Below are positions 60,545-64,000 of a stretch of 64,000 nucleotides of DNA, in pieces. The translations under genes and the position numbers were made by a program. The notes below the pieces were generated by a model. It ran no database searches. It worked only from the letters and a program-made list of their open reading frames with translations, and was not told the DNA's origin. The stretch is from positions 5,095,001-5,159,000 of the forward strand of contig NZ_LT629693.1 in NCBI RefSeq assembly GCF_900099825.1. The letters run 5' to 3'. Each line of letters opens with the position of its first letter. Position 1 is the first letter of the stretch. The DNA is from Bradyrhizobium ottawaense (GTDB lineage: Bacteria > Pseudomonadota > Alphaproteobacteria > Rhizobiales > Xanthobacteraceae).

Positions 60545-63500
60545 GTGATCTTCGATCGTGGATTTGTTGCCGGCACTGGAGCGCGCACGCGCAAGCTACT
60601 TCTGGCCGGAACGGCGCTGGCAACTGTCGTGCTGCTTCCATCGCTGGCACAGGCGCAGGTCTGGAACGGCACCTCGACGGATTACAATACACCCGGCAAC
60701 TGGTCGACCGGCACCGTGCCCGACACCGCGGGTGAAACCGCCACGTTTTCCAATACCGGCAGCAACGTGGTTGACGTATCGCTCGGTCCGATCGCGCCGC
60801 AGTCCTGGACCTTCGATGCCACCTCGCAGAGCTACGCGATAGCCGGCCAGGACGTGAACTTCGTCACCGGCATCACCAACAACGCCAGCGCCGGCGCGGC
60901 GATTTTTATCAGCAACCTCATGACCGGCACGACCTTGTCCCAGGCCGGGGCCAGCCCGGCACCAACAGCTTCACCACCACGTCGGTCTCGGCCGGCACGC
61001 TCGACAACAGCGGCTCGCTGACCTCGGCGGTCAACGTTTCCGTGGGCGGCACCTTCAGCAACAGCGCCACCGGCACGGTGTCCGGTGCGGAGTTGATCAA
61101 CTTGGGAACCGCAACCAACGCTGGAACCATCAATAACGGCGTGGGTAACGGCGGCAGTTTTACCAACAGCGGTACCGTGAATGGGGGCGTCGGTAATAGT
61201 ACTTTCGGCACCGTTACCAACACGGGAACGGTAAATGGCGCTCTGAACAACAGCTTCGGTACCTACAATCAGACGGCGGGAACGACCAACGGCGGCACCT
61301 CCAACAGCGGCACCATCAACGCCAACGGCGGCGCCTTCAACGGCGCGATTGTCAACGCGAATGGCGGCTTCGGCGGCATCTTCAATATCGGCGGCACGGT
61401 CACCAGCGACAGCACGTTCAACAACAGCACGGGGACGTCGCGTCTGGTGCTCAATTCGGGCACCTACACGGTCGCGGGCCTGATCACGAACTCGGGCACC
61501 AATGCGGGCGGCGGCATCCGGGTGCTCGCAGGCGCCACGCTGACGGCGAACGGCGACATCACCAACAACCCCAATGGCAGGATCGTCAACAACGGTACCG
61601 TCAATGGCGTTTTGAACAATAACGGCGTCGTCGACAACTTCGCTTCCTACAATGGAAACCTGACCAACACCGGTACGCTCGCGAACCACGCGACCGGTAC
61701 CTGGACCGGCAACATCATCAGCAATACCGCCACTCTGATAGGCATCACCAACGACGGCATCTGGGCCGGCAACGTCCAGGCCAACACCGGCAAGATCAAC
61801 AACAACCTGACCTGGAACGGTACCGTCAACAATACGTTCGTCTTCACCAATAACGCAGCGGGTACGGTTACGGTGCTCGTCACCAATAATGGCGGCGGTG
61901 CGGTGACGACGACGGGAACGCTGGCCAATGGCTTGGCTAACTCAGGCATCGTCTTCGCGCAGGGCACGATCAACGGCGGGATCACCAACAATGCCGGCGG
62001 CATCAACATAACTGGCGCGCTGGTTGGCAACTCGACCGTCAACAACGCTGCGGGCGCGACGATTAATATCAACAATCAGTCGTTCACCGGAAACACCACC
62101 TACACCAACGACGGAACCACCAATCTCGGCGGCGGGGGCGCCGGCACGCTCGGCGTGACCTCGCTCGTCAACACGGCGAACGGAACCTTCAACAGTTCTG
62201 GCACTACGGGTACTGTCACAGCGACCTCGATCACCAACAGCGGCACGTTCCTCAACAATGGCACGACCACCGGCACGTTCACGATGGCGGCGGGCAACCT
62301 GATCGGTACCGGCAACACCCAGAGCCTCACCGTCAATGGCGGCACCTTCGCCCCGGGCAACGGCACGGCGGGCACCTCGATGACCGTCACCGGCAGCCTC
62401 GTGTTGCAAGCGGCGGCGACATACCTGGTGCAGATCAACCCGACGACGGCGTCGTTCACGAACGTCACCGGTGCGGCGTCGCTGGGCGGCGCCAGCGTAA
62501 GCGCCAATTTCGCCGCCGGCAGCTACATCTCGAAGCGCTACACCATCGTCACGGCAGCAGGTGGCAGGATCGGCACCTTTGGCGCACTGGTCACGACCGG
62601 CCAGCCGGCGAGCATGAACTCGACGCTCAGCTACGATGCCAACAATGCCTATCTCAACCTGAACCTGAGCTTCGGCCTGCCAGGCACGCTGAACCAGAAC
62701 CAGCAGAATGTCGGCAACGCGCTGACCGGCTTCTTCAACCGCACCGGCGGCATCCCGGCAGCCTTCGCGTCATTGAACGCGGGGCAGCTTACTCAGGCGG
62801 ACGGCGAGACGGCAACTGGTTCGCAGCAGTCGACCTTCAACGCCATGAACCAGTTCATGGGCGTGATGACCGATCCGTTCGTTGCCGGACGCGGCGATCC
62901 GGTTTCGGCCGGCGGCGGCGCGACGGGATATGCCGACGAACAGGCGATGGCGTATGCGGCGAAGCGCAATCCAAACGATGCGCTGGCCGCGATCTATACC
63001 AAGGCGCCGCCAGTGGTATCGTTCCAGCAGCGCTGGAGCGTGTGGGCGGCGGGCTATGGCGGGTCGCAGACCACCAGCGGCAACGCAGTGCTCGGCTCCA
63101 ACAACACCAGCAGCAACCTTTATGGCGTGGCCGTCGGCGCCGACTACCGCTTCTCGCCGGATACGCTGGCGGGCTTCGCACTCGCCGGCGGCGGCACCAA
63201 TTTCAGCGTCGCCAACAATCTTGGTTCGGGCCGTTCCGACCTGTTCCAGGCCGGTGCATTCATCCGGCACAACATGGGTGCGGCCTATCTCTCCGGCGCA
63301 CTGGCCTATGGCTGGCAGGACATCACCACCAACCGCACGCTGACGATTGCCGGCGTCGACCAGTTGCAGGCGAAGTTCAATGCCAACGCCTGGTCGGGCC
63401 GGGTCGAGGGCGGCTACCGCTTCGTGACGCAGGGGATCGGGATTACGCCCTACGCCGCGGGCCAGTTCACGACCTTCGACCTGCCGGCCTATGTCGAACA

Positions 63501-63870
63501 GGCGATATCCGGCGCCAACACCTTTGCGCTGGCTTACGGCGCGAAGAGCGTGACGGCGACGCGCAGCGAACTCGGTCTGCGCACGGATAAATCATTCGCG
63601 ATGGAAGACGGGGTGTTCACGCTGCGCGGCCGGGCGGCCTGGGCGCACGACTACAACCCTGATCGGGCCATCGGCGCCACCTTCCAGACGCTGCCGGGCG
63701 CATCCTTTGTCGTCAACGGCGCCAGGCAGGCCAGCGATACCGTGCTGCTGACGGCGTCCGCCGAAAAGAAGTGGCTGAACGGCTGGTCGGCCGCCGGCAC
63801 CTTCGAGGGCGAGTTCTCCAGCGTCACCACCAGCTATGCCGGCAAGGGCGTGGTGCGGTACGCTTGGTAA
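60545..63870 (+). pseudogene. Autotransporter (beta-helix adhesin-like), frameshifted
   Basis: Start taken as GTG 60545 (AAGGA upstream), giving a long signal peptide 'RKLLLAGTALATVVLLPSLA' cut at AQAQ. The frame breaks near 60947-60950 (GGGG) and ends at 61021; coding resumes in the next frame ('PGTNSFTTTSVSAGTLDNSG', then from 61042 on to 63870). One extra G would restore 'AGGQPGTNSF'. The passenger is a Gly/Asn/Thr-rich solenoid with many NxGTxNG repeats up to about 62400. The C-terminal ~290 residues are the AT-type beta-barrel ('WSVWAAGYGGSQTTSGNAVL', 'AVGADYRFSPDTLAGFALAG', 'LGLRTDKSFAMEDGVFTLRG') ending in the classical RYAW. Either a real mutation, a phase-variable state, or a sequencing error. 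Confidence 0.82.
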
Positions 63871-63924
63871 GGGTGCAGCCGCCCAGGGCTGAATAGCCCT
63901 GCGGGTTGGTTTCTCCGCCTGATA

Positions 63925-64000
63925 TCATGGTTCGGCCGGCATCGCGGTTTTCGGGACGGTGGCCGTAGTCTCCCGCGACAGCGACCAGCCCTTCACCAGG
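63925..64000 (-). CDS. 3' end of a further gene (partial)
   Basis: The minus strand reads 24 residues, 'LVKGWSLSRETTATVPKTAM' plus PAEP, then a TGA at 63927-63925. The rest lies outside the window. Too little for a family assignment; coding is likely because the frame is open with GC-rich third positions. Confidence 0.35.
   Translation of the reverse strand, partial: LVKGWSLSRETTATVPKTAMPAEP

Overview
The window reads as chromosomal DNA of a high-GC alphaproteobacterium of the Bradyrhizobium / Nitrobacteraceae type. The evidence is the CtrA master regulator with its phosphotransferase ChpT, a Rhizobiales-style fliI-fliJ / flhA arrangement, a cheA-REC hybrid, paired CYP153 P450s, several Bug-type (TctC) solute-binding proteins, many short imperfect palindromic repeats of kinds common in Bradyrhizobium, and a GGAAC-N17-CGTT general-stress promoter. 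The genus is inferred from gene content only; there is no rRNA in the window.

Layout. 1-2956: end of a plus-strand operon (DUF1259, TauE/SafE permease, YncE-like beta-propeller, ChrB C-terminal domain). 3.0-8.1 kb: small genes, a broken small membrane gene, then an insertion-like segment (4.29-5.69 kb) bounded by two 99-bp copies of the 3' end of the ycjF-like gene, followed by the ycjF/ycjX pair. 8.2-18.9 kb: HlyIII, an SDR, and a catabolic block: benzoylformate decarboxylase-type enzyme, MaoC-type hydratase, class III CoA-transferase, acyl-CoA dehydrogenase, two CYP153 alkane hydroxylase-type P450s and a divergent isovaleryl-CoA dehydrogenase. 18.9-32.2 kb: secreted caspase-like protein, two Bug-type binding proteins with amidohydrolase or hydrolase/CMD neighbours, LysR regulator, L,D-transpeptidase, a second ThDP enzyme, a PD-(D/E)XK-like small protein and small membrane proteins. 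32.2-35.9 kb: two small genes, a group II intron with its reverse transcriptase, an unexplained stretch ending in a strong terminator, and tRNA-Val(CAC). 35.9-39.6 kb: membrane-anchored coiled-coil protein, DUF1134, YHS protein, CysQ.

39.7-56.6 kb is the cell-cycle / motility core: chpT, a complete cheA-W-Y-B-R operon, a YjfL/YgiB/YgiC-like envelope cluster, ctrA facing fliI-fliJ across a GANTC-rich intergenic region, an ECF sigma/anti-sigma pair, and flhA. ChpT passes phosphate from CckA to CtrA, and in related bacteria CtrA controls flagellar and chemotaxis genes, so upstream relay, regulator and typical targets lie close together here. 56.8-60.5 kb is rich in repeats and small stress-type genes (DnaJ-type zinc-finger peptide, DUF892, DUF2252, very short membrane peptides). 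The window ends in a large autotransporter that carries a one-base frameshift at a G run, and in the tail of a further minus-strand gene.

The observations most worth following are a 43-bp module found inside the tip of three otherwise unrelated palindromic repeats, the 3'-end duplication around the phage-like membrane gene, five GANTC sites in the ctrA-fliI promoter region, the G-run frameshift in the autotransporter, and the protein-free transcribed-looking region between the intron and tRNA-Val.
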